Source of the DNA: Isochrysis galbana
Lineage: Eukaryota; Haptophyta; Isochrysidales; Isochrysidaceae
Assembly (NCBI GenBank): GCA_018136815.1
Contig: CM030939.1
Location: forward strand, 3,713,419-3,777,418
DNA: 64,000 nucleotides
Reading direction: 5' to 3'
Part shown: piece by piece, positions 52,494-62,799 of the stretch
Layout: each line of letters begins with the position of its first letter
Position numbering within the stretch: the stretch's first letter is position 1
Notes under the pieces: generated by a model
Seen by the model: the letters and a program-made list of their open reading frames with translations, nothing else
Database searches by the model: none
Told to the model about the DNA's origin: nothing
Program-made: the position numbers and the translations under genes

Positions 52494-53086
52494 TAGGGCC
52501 TGACAAGAGTTGCTCGCTCAGACCCCCAAAGTTGCTCGCAAAAGTTGCTCGAAATAGGCCCCAAAAGGGGCAAAGTTGCTCGCAGAGTTGCTCGAAGTTG
52601 CTCGGAGTTGCTCGTTCATTGTTCATTGCGCCGCGATTGCCGCGACGCGTGCTGCCGGGCGTCAGCGCGGCGAGAGGGAATGCTCGGAACAGCCTGCAGG
52701 GAACAGGATAGCGGCGCGGCGGGCGTTAGTTAGTAGTTAGAACCCATGCACTTTTCATACATAAACTACATGATGTTTATGTGAATAAGAAGAGGCAGAG
52801 GGGAGGAGAGCGTTTCGCAAGTAGGTGCTCTTCTATCGATCCACCGATGTTGATGTGAATAAGAAGAGGCAGCGGGGTTAAAGTTAAAGTTGCACGCTCG
52901 GCCTATCTATAGATCTAGGAGGGGTAGGTTGCTCCTCTAACGGGCCTATCTATGGGTAAGTTGCTAGGTAAGTTGCTCGAGTTGCTCAATGTTGCCTGTG
53001 GCCCTTAAAGTTGCTCAAAAGTTGCTCGCCCTCTCAAACACCCCAAAGTTGCTCAAAAAGTTGCCGGCAACTCTTGTCAGGCCCTA
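52494..53086. mobile_element. hAT miniature element, terminal repeats shared with 3046-5606
   Basis: Both ends, read inwards, start TAGGGCCTGACAAGAGTTGC (20 bp perfect), flanked by the octamer CTCCCAAC at 52486-52493 and 53087-53094. GTTGCTCG/AAAGTTGCTC is repeated more than fifteen times inside near both ends. It encodes nothing. The first 16 bases of the terminal repeat match the hAT element at 3046-5606 except for small changes, so it was probably mobilised by that family. Confidence 0.95.
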
Positions 53087-53432
53087 CTCCCAACTCCCAA
53101 CCTCTCCGTGCCAGTCCATGAAGCACCTGCTGCTTCCCCGCGTGTGCGCACCTAAAATGTCACTGTGAGTCACCATCTAAACCATTTCGAATGAGAAGCA
53201 CATGTCGGCGAGGGGAATCACATGGGGCAACTTCCATCCAGTGGGAACGGGTTCCAGATGTTTTAGGGTCGAATTTTATTTTAACCCATCGAAAAGGGTC
53301 TTGTCCAAGAAGCGCCAGTCTCTACCATAGAGAAAAAGACAAATGAAACTTTTTGAACGGTGGTGGTCAGTCCTTCTCCACGCTGCTGTTGCCCTCGGCC
53401 TACGACGAGAGATAGCGTGGACTCTCTCGCGC

Positions 53433-54854
53433 ATGTCGTCGCCAAGCGCTCCGACTCGTACTCTCCGCCCCAGAGCGGCTAAACCTGCGAGCAGCGGGCG
53501 GCCCGCTCCAGCAGACACTGCGCTTCAGGTGCCCAACCCTCCAAACAAACGCCGGCGGGCTCAGGGGAAGGCGGCTTCCTCGCCCAAGCACCAGGCCACG
53601 CCCAAGCGCCAAGCCACGCCCAAACGCTCTGCGCGCGGCAAAGGGCGCGTCTCCTCAGCAAGGACAGTCTCGGTCAACCCGTCGCGCTCCAGCCCAGCTC
53701 GCCAGAAAAGGGGGGTCCCTATTGAAGGGTCTCCCATGGAGAGGGAGTTGCTATCCTTAGCTCAACCCACAGTAGTCCAAGAAGGAAGCACGGAGCGGAC
53801 TGACGACGACCAGGCCAAGGATGAGGAGGCACTCTTGGTCACTGGCATTCCTCCTGGAAATGGACCAACCCAGACGCAAGATGTCCACCAGGCTGGAGCT
53901 CCATGGCACCCTGGCGAGGAGCCCACCCTGGGGACAACATTTGAGAAAGATGGTGGTGGCATGTGGATCTGTCAAGGTCTTCTCGGAAGCGGCGCCATGG
54001 CACGTGTGTACGCCGTTGTTGATCAAGACGGGAAGCCCGCGGCGCTGAAGATGCGCTGGCCTCAGCTGCATCCCAAAAAAAGTCAGGCGACCCGCGCTGC
54101 GCTTGCACAGATGAAGTTCGAGCTCATTAACTACAAGATGCTCCTGAGACCCATGACCGGCGCCAGCGTGGACGTTATTCCTAGGCTTCTGCAACCATCG
54201 CCAGATGAACTGCCAGAATACGCCTCAGATATAGAAGATGACCCTTTCTTTTTTGTGATGGAACGACTTGGGCAGAGCCTTGATGAGCTTGAACGCCCAG
54301 TGTCACCAAACCTAATTTCTCTGATAGGAACGCAACTGGTGCAAGGGCTTGGACAAATACACAGCCATGGCTTATTGCACAAAGACATGAATCCGGAGAA
54401 CTTGTGCTTCGCGCTCAACAGCAGCGGCGAGAAAGACGACATCAAGGTTCGCATCATCGACCTTGGAATGGTGCGGTCGCGCAATGGTGTTCATTTTCTC
54501 GGTTGTGATGAGGGCAAGCCCGACTTCACAGGAACCAAATACTTGGCTGGTATGCCGTACTCCTTCTGTGACGACCTTGAAGCTGCCGGTCTTGTTCTAG
54601 CCCATCTTTCCGGCGTGAAGCTTCCCTGGTTAGGCCTCTATCCGATGCACCGCGTTGCGAAGAAAAACGAGATCAAGAGAATTATAGCCCTTCGAGACAG
54701 GGACCCAAAGGAGTATCTCAATGGCGATCCTGTGGCCGATACCATTGCAGCATTCCTCAAGGCGGTACGTGCCCTCGAAAGTGAGCGTAAGCCTGAGCAG
54801 ATTGACTACGCAGCCCTATCCAACGTCTTTCAAGTATTTCAGACCGCCAAGTAA
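53433..54854 (+). CDS. CK1/VRK-superfamily protein kinase with basic N-terminal tail
   Basis: 473 aa from ATG 53433. Residues 1-95 are Lys/Arg/Ser/Pro-rich with KRRR and repeated TPKRQATPKR, consistent with nuclear or DNA-associated location. The kinase domain has GLLGSGAMARVYAVVDQDGK (nucleotide loop) and ALKM (VAIK Lys), FFFVMERLGQSLDEL, HSHGLLHKDMNPENLCF (catalytic loop, HKD for HRD), IIDLG (for DFG), then FTGTKYLAGMPYSFCDDLEA and GLVLAHLSGVKLPW. GT-[KR]-Y followed by a DDLE helix and LPW is characteristic of the casein kinase 1/VRK group, without the APE motif of other kinases. An upstream ATG at 53343 would add 30 hydrophobic residues and seems less likely. The stop lies inside a perfect donor (AA|GTAAGTAC), so an alternative C-terminus is possible. 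Confidence 0.85.
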   Translation: MSSPSAPTRTLRPRAAKPASSGRPAPADTALQVPNPPNKRRRAQGKAASSPKHQATPKRQATPKRSARGKGRVSSARTVSVNPSRSSPARQKRGVPIEGSPMERELLSLAQPTVVQEGSTERTDDDQAKDEEALLVTGIPPGNGPTQTQDVHQAGAPWHPGEEPTLGTTFEKDGGGMWICQGLLGSGAMARVYAVVDQDGKPAALKMRWPQLHPKKSQATRAALAQMKFELINYKMLLRPMTGASVDVIPRLLQPSPDELPEYASDIEDDPFFFVMERLGQSLDELERPVSPNLISLIGTQLVQGLGQIHSHGLLHKDMNPENLCFALNSSGEKDDIKVRIIDLGMVRSRNGVHFLGCDEGKPDFTGTKYLAGMPYSFCDDLEAAGLVLAHLSGVKLPWLGLYPMHRVAKKNEIKRIIALRDRDPKEYLNGDPVADTIAAFLKAVRALESERKPEQIDYAALSNVFQVFQTAK

Positions 54855-55713
54855 GTACATCCACCTTTGCATCTTCTTGACAAGTGCACATCCATCTACT
54901 ACTATTCACAAGTCGTTACAATAGTTGAATTCATGTCTTACATTTTGCATCTCGAAAAGGAAAAGTCATCCCTGATGCAATTGCGGGCGCTGACCTCCTC
55001 CGATTAAAATCCTTCTTCTAAATACCTTAACTTACGCTTACGCACCCACCTGATACTTGACCCCAATTGCCAATTCCAATTGCGGCATGGAGCATGGGCG
55101 ACGCGGGTGTCGCATGTTGGCATAATTCGGAGCGCTGCCCCAGGTGCCAGGTGCCATCCGCGATGATACTGGCAAAACCATTAAAAAAACCTTTTAATAT
55201 TCTCGCCTCGCGCGTGGCCGTGTACTAAGTACTAGTGCTATGCTACCACGCCTTCACTCCTTCCATGTCCATGTCCCTCACCAACCTGCCTTACGGCGAA
55301 CCCCCTTGTGCACTACATTAGATAGGGGCCTGGGTCGTGGGGGTCGGTCGGCGGGATTAAGGAGCGGGACTTCTACCGTCCCCGTTTCCGTTCTGCACTT
55401 GTGACTTCTACTGCCCCTATTTATGTATATAATTTTTATTGACCCCTAACTTAGACATTATTCCCACGTACCCCTCCCTCATGGTAGCATACTATTGGTC
55501 AAGAGGCCAACACGGCCGACCTGGCTTGCTTGCCGCCAAAGGGTCGCGCCGTTGGTCTTATTTTCAATCCAGGGTACCAGGATGCAGTCACATGACACAC
55601 CGGTCTCGAACCCTAGTAGCCGGAGAGGCGTGGCCCTTTTGGTCTAGGGCAGGAGGCTCGTCCATGGATGGTTCCCTCTGAGCCGGCCTAGCAGAATCCG
55701 CAGCCTTGCGTAG
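54855..55713. other. Intergenic with repeat B copy
   Basis: 55183-55340 is repeat B (AAAAAAACCTTTTAATATTC to CTTGTGCACTACATTAG). The rest is AT-rich without a supported gene. Confidence 0.55.
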
Positions 55714-55836
55714 GTGGCTTGCCTTCATTTGGTCTCCTTCCATGAGCCCCCCCGCGAGCACCCCGAAGGAGAGGCCCACGTACGCGACGATAACGGCGGG
55801 CATGAGGGCGCGCCCCGAGAGGGCCTCCTTCGACAA
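55714..55836 (-). pseudogene. Truncated relative of the b561-like fragment
   Basis: The minus-strand frame EALSGRALMPAVIVAYVGLS-FGVLAGG matches ALSGRVLM...LLGLSFGVLAGG at 49387-49470, with a deletion in the middle and a different end containing the dispersed AAATGAAGGCAA motif. Confidence 0.4.
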
Positions 55837-55956
55837 GGATTCATTGTGGCATTATGGTGACGTTGGTGAACAGGGAGAGGTGGGAATTCTCGTCGCGTAT
55901 GAGGTCTCCTTTCCCTCCGGTTTCTTCCCCCTCCCCCAATAGAATGAGCATCCACG

Positions 55957-56352
55957 ATGCATGAGATGAACGCCACGACGATGGCGGCGACCACGGTGGC
56001 GACGACCACCGCGAGGGCAATCAAAAGTCGTTTCGACAATGTGCTCGAGAGCATCGATTCTCTGAAGAAGGACGTGTTCAAGGCTGCCGCAGACACCGTG
56101 ATCAGCCGCGCATGGGGTCTACTCTCGCGAAAATATAGACATGCTCCCCACGAATCGATGGAGAGGAAGGCGAAGTTCTGGTTGGACAATGTCCCGAATG
56201 TAACACTGAACCAGAAAGATTACGAGGACGCCGTCATGGCCACCCTTGAGCTTATGTTTCCAACCATCCAAAAGAAAGTCCCATCCATCCAGGCCATCAA
56301 AAGCGCAATGTCATGGTTGGTGACGCGCGCTGCCTTCAACCCATACGGATGA
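55957..56352 (+). CDS. Conserved small protein, family shared with 120-380
   Basis: 131 aa starting MHEMNATTMAATTVATTTAR. A Thr/Ala-rich start is followed by a helical segment (IKSRFDNVLESIDSLKKDVF) and the conserved region FWLDNVPNVTLNQKDYEDAV, MATLELMFPTI and VPSIQAIKSAMSWLV. I recognise no domain. It is retained in two diverged copies, both near repeats. The opposite strand has a hydrophobic stretch (LLIALAVVVATVVAAIVVAF) complementary to the Thr/Ala-rich start, an antisense effect rather than a second gene. Possibly part of a mobile element or integrated virus; that is an inference from copy number only. Confidence 0.5.
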   Translation: MHEMNATTMAATTVATTTARAIKSRFDNVLESIDSLKKDVFKAAADTVISRAWGLLSRKYRHAPHESMERKAKFWLDNVPNVTLNQKDYEDAVMATLELMFPTIQKKVPSIQAIKSAMSWLVTRAAFNPYG

Positions 56353-56662
56353 TGGAAGGGAAGCGGCTGGGACGGGCGGCGGCCTACGGCGAATTTCCGA
56401 GATCGGCCGACTCATAGGGAGGACGCTCCGGCGCCGCTTGCGCCGGCAGAGCCTCCGTCGCTCACCGCCGCGGCAGACCGCTCGGAGTCCCTTTCCGGCT
56501 TCCATCGTGTGCGGAGTGCGGCGACGTCGCGCGGGCGGGTGGATCCGCGGGGCGCGCCGAAGCGAGAGAAGCGAAAGCGCACGTCGAAGCGAGAGTCGAC
56601 GAGGTAGTCCCGCCATGTGCCTTCGATCGCGCCCTCGGCCATGGCGCGCGTCCACACCTCGG

Positions 56663-56991
56663 CCACGTTCAGGGCCTGACTGAACGCGCGAGGGGGACGA
56701 CCCGCATATTTGGAAACGAGAGGTACCAAATGAAGGCAAACGACCTACGGCCACTTTTTGGGGGGGGGAGGGGCCCGGATTCTCTCCCACGTTCAGGGCC
56801 TGACTGAACGCGCGAGGGGGGCGACCCGCATATTTGGAAACGAGGGGTACCAAATGAAGGCAAACGACCTACGGCCACTTTTTGGGGGGAGAGGGCCCGG
56901 ATTCTCTCCCACGTTCAGGGCCTGTCTAAACGCGCGAGGGGGACGACCCGCATATTTGGAAACGAGGGGTACCAAATGAAGGCAAACGACC
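56663..56991. repeat. 123-bp tandem repeat, three units
   Basis: Units start CCACGTTCAGGGCCTG at 56663, 56787 and 56909 and each contains CCCGCATATTTGGAAACGAG and GGTACCAAATGAAGGCAAAC. That last motif also occurs singly near 16690, and in part at 49340 and 55725. Confidence 0.9.
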
Positions 56992-56994
56992 TGT

Positions 56995-57356
56995 GTAACT
57001 TGCATCAAGGGGAAAGATTCCCTCACCTAAGAAGCGAACCTACACCGATCTCCAAGGGGAGATGGCAAATTAAACCTCAAATCTCGAGCGGATAGAGCAA
57101 CCGACTCGCTCGCCAAAAACCTGGACCGAGAAGAAAGAAGCAAGGACCTACAAGCCAAGGGTAGCGGACCTAGGGGATGTGAGAGGAAATTTCCGAACGC
57201 CAACGCGAACGCCAAACGCGGGGATTCAACGAAACCCTAACCAGGCCAAGCAGAACCTACGAAGAACAGGCCTGGGGCCTGGACGACAACGAAAGTTAGC
57301 AAGTCCCAAGAGAGAACCGGAACCCAACAAGAACCAACAAGCCTTGCAAGAAGCTA
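56995..57356. repeat. Direct duplicate of 23511-23865
   Basis: About 93 percent identical over 360 bp to the retroelement-derived block at 23511-23865, same orientation, 33 kb away. It follows the third unit of the 123-bp repeat without a gap. Confidence 0.85.
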
Positions 57357-57502
57357 GCAAGGAGCCTCTATCACAAGGAGGCCGCAGCGCGGCCCCCTGT
57401 GGCTTGAGGATGAGAGCGCGGCGCGGTGCGCCGCGCGCCGCGCATCCTGTTACTTCATCACTATCACAGAGTGCCGTCATCTGCCAACACAATCCATTGG
57501 TC

Positions 57503-57720
57503 AAGGGGCTCGCTTTCTTCTCCAAGGGGCTCGCTTTCTTCTCCAAAGAGCTCGCTTTCTTCTCCACAAGGGGCTCGCTTTCTTCTCCAAGGGGCTCGCT
57601 TTCTTCTCCAAGGGGCTCGCTTTCTTCTCCAAGGGGCTCGCTTTCTTCTCTACAAGGGGCTCGCTTTCTTCTCCAAGGGGCTCGCTTTCTTCTCCAAGGG
57701 CGCGCTTTCTTCTCCCCGAG
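57503..57720. repeat. 21-bp minisatellite, about ten units
   Basis: Units AAGGGGCTCGCTTTCTTCTC(C), some with an extra triplet, degenerate at the right end. Encodes KGLAFFS repeats on the plus strand. Not a gene. Confidence 0.9.
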
Positions 57721-57934
57721 TCTCCGAGGGCGCGCTTTCTTCTCCCCGAGGGCGCACTTTCCCCGCGAGACTCACTGCCGCCGCCAGCCGCGCCAGCGCC
57801 ACCCCTTGCCCCTCCCACCGTGAGACATCTACTCGGTTTGTTCTATGAAACCGTTTTTTCCCTCCCCATCTCGTTACGATCCAAGCGGATCGGCGCGTTG
57901 CAACACTTCCTCCTCTCTTTCTCTTTCCTGCGGT

Positions 57935-58355
57935 GCGGGCCCATGGCGCGCGCCTGCAACTCACCTTCAGGTCCCCATGTGACCTGCAGGCCTGCAGAGG
58001 AGCACAGCTCAGGGAGCAGGTGAGGCTGGGGCTTGACCCTGGCCTCTCCTGCTGCCTCTCCCTCGCTGGCTCTTCGCGCCCTTGCGCCCTCGAAGGTCGA
58101 CTGGAGCTGGCTGGGGGCTCCTGATCAGGGGGGGCCAGGTGGAAGAGGGGCTGCTCAGAGAGATGGGCCGACCAGTGTGGGCCGTGACGTGCGTTGTGTG
58201 CCTAGCTCTATGGGAGAGTCTGGGCGAGTGAGGTGAGTGGTGGCGCTGGGGGGTTGGTGGTTCTCGCCCCCCAAGAGGGGGGTCGAGAGAGTGGGGGGGG
58301 GCGCGAGTAGGCGCGAGGCCCCCCTCCCCCTCCATGCATGGAGACCAATCACAAG
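57935..58355. repeat. Family-A interior and 45170-type repeat end
   Basis: 57935-58140 matches 11600-11790 (for example CGACTGGAGCTGGCTGGGGG). 58258-58355 matches 45170-45255 (GGTTCTCGCCCCCCA to CACAAGATTAGTG). Possibly another full-length copy of a family-A relative. Nothing gene-like is seen up to 58690. Confidence 0.65.
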
Positions 58356-58690
58356 ATTAGTGAGACCGTAGTAGGTGTTAGCCCAGAATCTTCAGAATTT
58401 TTTTAAGATGGATACTGTACACAATAGAGTCACATGGCTCCAAAATAGAAATTCCCGCTGCAGCACGAATGTTCAAGATTTTGCGCTTGCATGACTTGGA
58501 ACTATAGCCGTAGTAGTAGTAGCCACGTGTATCGCACGAGTGCACCTTACCCTCAGTACCACGGACAAGAGAACCAAAGATGAAATTCAAGCGCGCCAGC
58601 AATGGAATACACCGTTTACATCAACGAGAGCTGCACTTTACGCAATTGTGACGATGGACTCAAGCCTCCCTCTCTCCCTCGTACCAGTCA

Positions 58691-60211
58691 CTACTTGGGG
58701 TATTGACTCATGAGGCTCCTCGAAACCTTGTTGCCTTGTGTTCGTGGCTTTGTTTCGGTCTCAGCACTATAGTGGGCCGCGGCACTACCCCCAGGCGTGA
58801 TGTCCACCGCTGATATGGCGGGAGAGTTATAGACTATCTCTGCATCCGCCTGGTTTGAGGGGTTACCGTCAGCGACACGTTCCGGAGGTGCCCGTATGAC
58901 ATCCGCCTTGAAATCTGGCACTTTCCGACTAGCCCAGGTGTGCGCGGTGATACTCAGGTCGTCAGCGACGGTGAGCATTGCGCCTCTTTCAAAACTCTGC
59001 TCAAATCGGCCTGTGTGCACAGTCACGAACACATCGCCGTCACCCTTCGTGGGAATAACCTGGCAATCGTAGCCGTTTCTCATCACGTCTCCGAAAAGCT
59101 GATGTCCGCGCACAAGCGCCACGAGGTCGTTGGCGGTGAAGAAGCTCGCCAGCCGTCGAGGACCGAAATAATATTCAAGGATGACATCTGGCTTGTACGG
59201 AGGGGCCTCACCTGAACGCCTGTCCAGATTGATGTACACATCGTCGGGTAGGGACTTTATTACTGATTCGTATCCCAGCAAGCCGTCGGGCATGCGGCCA
59301 TCGCTATGAAAGTCTGACCACGTCAACTCGTGGAGAAGTTCGTATGTCGCCTGGCCAATCTGTCCTTTTCTGTCAATTGTACCTGTTCCGAAATCCCCTT
59401 CGGGCGTTTCTTTGAACTTCCATTGGTGCGCCTCCTTCGCAGTCGATTTGTGGCTGATGAGCTTCCACTCACGGTGGATACCCTGCACTTGCCTCAGAAG
59501 ATCATTACCTGATTTGCCGATACCCGCATGCATGCACAGAATGGCGTTTTTCTCCTTCTTGATGAGTGCGCAGAGGGTCAACTCCGCGAATGTTGACTCA
59601 GCCTTTGTTGGATCCACCTCGTAACCTGGCTGGATGCCAAACAGCTGATTCACAAATCCACGGTAGTCGTCGTTAAACTTTGGTCGGAACGTGCCATGCC
59701 AATCTCCCTCTCCAAGCTCATGGTTGCCGCGAAGAAGGACAATATGTTTGGGGAATGTGACCTTCAGCGCGAGGATCAGCAAGAGAACCTGCATTTCTTC
59801 CGCTCCTTTGTCGATGTAGTCGCCCAGAAAAAGGACAGGAGCGTCCGGAGACATGTCCACAGCACGAGAGAGTGCAATGATCAGATCGGCCCAACAGCCA
59901 TGCAGGTCCCCGATGATGGCCACAGGTGCGGCGAGCTCCTTGCACCGAGCGTCCTTCGCGAGGACCATTTCACAGTTCTTCGCAAGTGGAATGAGCTTTT
60001 CTTGCGGGAGAAATTCTTGCTGGAACTGAGGCGCCACCACAGAGTGAAGAAGCGCCTTCGCGTCCTTTGCCTCGAACGCCCCGAGCACGTGCGCGATTGC
60101 GATGGGAAGCTCTAGAACGATGATCTGAACTTTGACACGGGCCCCGCCCAGAGCTCGCACCTCCAGGTGGACGGGATCGAGTGCATTGTCGTACGAGTAG
60201 AGGGGTGCCAT
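58691..60211 (-). CDS. PPP-family serine/threonine phosphatase
   Basis: 506 aa from ATG 60211 (MAPLYSYDNALDPVHLEVRA). Metallophosphatase signatures in order: VAIIGDLHGCWADL (GDxHG), VLFLGDYIDKGAEE (GDxxDRG with K for R), VLLRGNHELGEGDW (GNHE), AILCMHAGIGKSG (metal His) and VALVRGHQLFGDV (final His). These are the two-metal ligands and catalytic residues of PPP phosphatases. It keeps a 125-residue N-terminal region and a 90-residue C-terminal tail unlike PP1/PP2A, so the subfamily is unclear. A GTG-initiated 17-residue extension upstream is ignored. No intron is needed. It lies 4 kb from the CK1/VRK-type kinase gene, pointing towards it. Confidence 0.88.
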   Translation of the reverse strand: MAPLYSYDNALDPVHLEVRALGGARVKVQIIVLELPIAIAHVLGAFEAKDAKALLHSVVAPQFQQEFLPQEKLIPLAKNCEMVLAKDARCKELAAPVAIIGDLHGCWADLIIALSRAVDMSPDAPVLFLGDYIDKGAEEMQVLLLILALKVTFPKHIVLLRGNHELGEGDWHGTFRPKFNDDYRGFVNQLFGIQPGYEVDPTKAESTFAELTLCALIKKEKNAILCMHAGIGKSGNDLLRQVQGIHREWKLISHKSTAKEAHQWKFKETPEGDFGTGTIDRKGQIGQATYELLHELTWSDFHSDGRMPDGLLGYESVIKSLPDDVYINLDRRSGEAPPYKPDVILEYYFGPRRLASFFTANDLVALVRGHQLFGDVMRNGYDCQVIPTKGDGDVFVTVHTGRFEQSFERGAMLTVADDLSITAHTWASRKVPDFKADVIRAPPERVADGNPSNQADAEIVYNSPAISAVDITPGGSAAAHYSAETETKPRTQGNKVSRSLMSQYPK

Positions 60212-60457
60212 GGCGATGCGGCGACGGCCGAAAGAACCGAGGGGCTGGCTGGCTACCCACACGGTATCGGTTTCGCAACCGGCGCGGTCGCTCGCGGGAG
60301 AGCTGCGGTGAGCGGATTCGTGGGCTGCGCAGCACCGATTGAGCGAAAGACGAGGGCCTCACGCGAAGGAAAGCAAGCAGGCCGCCCTTTGGACGCACAG
60401 ATGTCTCGAGATAAGGCCCACGATCCGGTCCGTGTCCAAGCCCAACTCCTTCATGAT

Positions 60458-62799
60458 TAGGGCGGTCAAGCAGGGGCTTTCTAACTAGTAGTAGTAGTAC
60501 TAATAAAGGTGGGGCTGGGGCTGCTTTTTTTGACCGTTGCGCGATGCCCTTCGCAGAGAAATGTTGCGATTCGCCGATTCGCCCCCTCTCCCCCCCGCCT
60601 CAGTCACGCGCGCTCACCCTCTACCAAAGAATCTGCGGTCGCGCCCGCGGGGGGATCGGTTCCTTAAGATGAATACACATATCTTACTTGCATTTCACAT
60701 TTCACATTTCAAAGCAATTTATACTTGGTTCGTTCACCCATGGGGAGGCACGAGCCTCGAGCCTCCCCCGCTCTCCACCCCTTCCCTGCTCCCCTGCTGC
60801 TCGTTGCCTGCTGTGGGGAGGGGGAGGAACTTGGCAAACGCCAGACTTTCGAGAATTTTTTTGTGAAATTTGGGGTTGGGCTCAAAATAAAAAATTTGAT
60901 CGAAATTTGGGGGGCACGGGCGTCCCCCCCCCCCCCCCCCCACGCCCCCACGCTCGGCGCCCTTGCCCTTGCCCCCCGCCCCGCGCCTATCCCCATGCCG
61001 CGTGTGCGCAAGCGCCGCCGAAGCATTGTGGACGAGGTGGGCTGACGTCGAGGAATTTTCCGACGGCGTACTCGAGTGGTGGCGTGCGAACGGATCATCC
61101 AGCATCCCAAGTTGGTCGAAAGCGGCTCGCCTTGTTCTTGTTCTGGCGCTCACCCCGAATTCCGCCTCGTGTGAGCGCGTGTTTGCATTGTTGCGTGTGA
61201 AATGTACTCCGATTCACAGCAACGTACTCTCTCAGACCACCTGCAAGCATCGCTGATGAGTCGCTACAATGGTCGCTCTGTGTTTTGATATGTGATGTGC
61301 GTTGTGGTGTTGTGGTTGTGGGTCCGTCGGGGGCTCGTGGGAAGCTGCGAGGTGCAGGGTCGGGAAAGCGACATCGGGGTGCCGGGGTTCGGGGATGATG
61401 GTGATGGAGAGGGTGGGGTATGGGGATGTGGGGGTGTTGGGTGTTGGGTGAGTTGATTCAGAGGCTACACGCACGCATCACAAAAAAAAACAAAATTTTG
61501 CCCAAAATTTGGGTGCCTTGAGGTGTCGTTCCGTCAATTGTGGGACATCAGTCGAATTGAGCGATCGAATGTCCACAGTTGTATATAGAGCAATATTTTA
61601 AAATTAAATGCAGACTAGCATAACAACTTTTTTTCTCTGCTTCCCCCCGCGGTGCATGTTCCCCCCGAGGGGGACGCCGTGTCAACGCTTTTCCCCTGCG
61701 TCTCATCTAAGGCCGACAACTACATAAACACTCAATTTAAGAGATATTTCGCACGGAGCATCTGTGATGACTTGCAATCACATCGTGCACGCCGTGCATG
61801 GGCACGGCGCGATGTGCATCGGCCCCCCCGCGGAGACGCCGTGCGTGCGCATGTCATGTGGATAAGAAAAAAAAACAACCTGGCCCTCTTTTGACGGAAC
61901 GCGACTTTGGCAACAATTTTTGACCTCAAAATTTGGGGTGCTCAAGATCAAAACTTTGGCGTATGCCAAGGAGGAACCACCCTCTCTCCCGGCATGTGCA
62001 TGTGTGTGGCATGTGGCATGTGGCATGCCTTCAAGAGCCTCCAGGGGTCGCCAGTCGCTAGGCGCCAGTGGCAGTGGGCAATTTAAGTTTAAGGCCTGCC
62101 GGCGCAAGCGCGTCATGCGTCATCGCGCGTGCCGCAGGGGAGGGACCGCCACTCCACCTGCAACCTTGTGTGGACATGAATTGGCGCCCATTGGACGTCT
62201 ATCGTCTCCGAGTGATGCCCGGAGAGCCCAACTTCCAACTTCGAGCTGATTCCGGGCGCGCTGCAAGCCCGTTTTCGACAATCCATCCATATGGGGGGGC
62301 ATGTCAGACAGCAAATACACAGGGGCCTTCCGCACAGTCACAGTCACGCCAATCGTCCAGGCCGCGCGCCGAAATCTCGTCGCAATCAGCCATCTGCAGA
62401 TCGCTTTGAATGTTGATGTCTGACGTAGTGACGTAGTCGAAGGAGCGCCGCCTCCGCCGCCGCCCCAACTTACTGGCCCGTCGCCGCCGCCGCTTTTGCC
62501 GATGCTTACTTGCGGCGCTGCATCGGGCGGGAATCAAATGCCGAATGTAGCTTAGAAGATATAAAGGAACCGATCCCCCCGCGGGCGCGACCGGAAATTC
62601 TTTACGGGTAGAGGGTAGAGCGTGAGCGCGGGTGACGGAGGGGGAGAGAGGGGGGGCGAATCGCACCATTTCTTGGCGAAGATTTTCGTAGCGTCAGGTA
62701 GCCCCCCCCCCGGAGCTTTTATATTGGGCATCGCGCCACGGTCAAAAAATGCAGCCCAACCCTTACTAGTAGTTACAAAGCCCCTGTTTGACTGCCCTA
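60458..62799. mobile_element. Transposon with long (about 200 bp) terminal inverted repeats
   Basis: The left end reads TAGGGCGGTCAAGCAGGGGC and the right end, read inwards, TAGGGCAGTCAAACAGGGGC. Similarity continues inwards through TTTTTTTGACCGT.GCGCGATGCCC, a GATTCGCCCCCTCTC block, and GGTCGCGCCCGCGGGGGGAT-CGGTTCCTT to about 60665 and 62568. A hAT transposase C-terminal relic lies inside (60963-61290). A second inverted pair (about 60826-60905 and 61885-61985) is nested further in. Flanking octamers TTCATGAT and TAAGCACT do not match, so no target duplication survives. Related ends occur singly near 32971 and 45455. Confidence 0.8.
60963..61290 (+). pseudogene. hAT transposase C-terminal (dimerisation) fragment
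   Basis: The plus-strand frame reads FSDGVLEWWRANGSSSIPSW, SKAARLVLVLALTPNSASCE and RVFALLRVK, then shifts frame before LMSRYNGRSVF at about 61252-61285. LEWW, PxW...AR, and SCERVF are the hAT C-terminal signature, as in 3383-3560. It is truncated at the N-terminus. Confidence 0.85.

Noticed and set aside
57179..57848. Repetitive KGLAFFS protein
   Set aside because: Simple translation of the 21-bp minisatellite; open in several frames.
45935..60211. A compact bacterial-style operon
   Set aside because: The genes have mixed orientations and large repeat-filled spacers; at most a loose eukaryotic neighbourhood.
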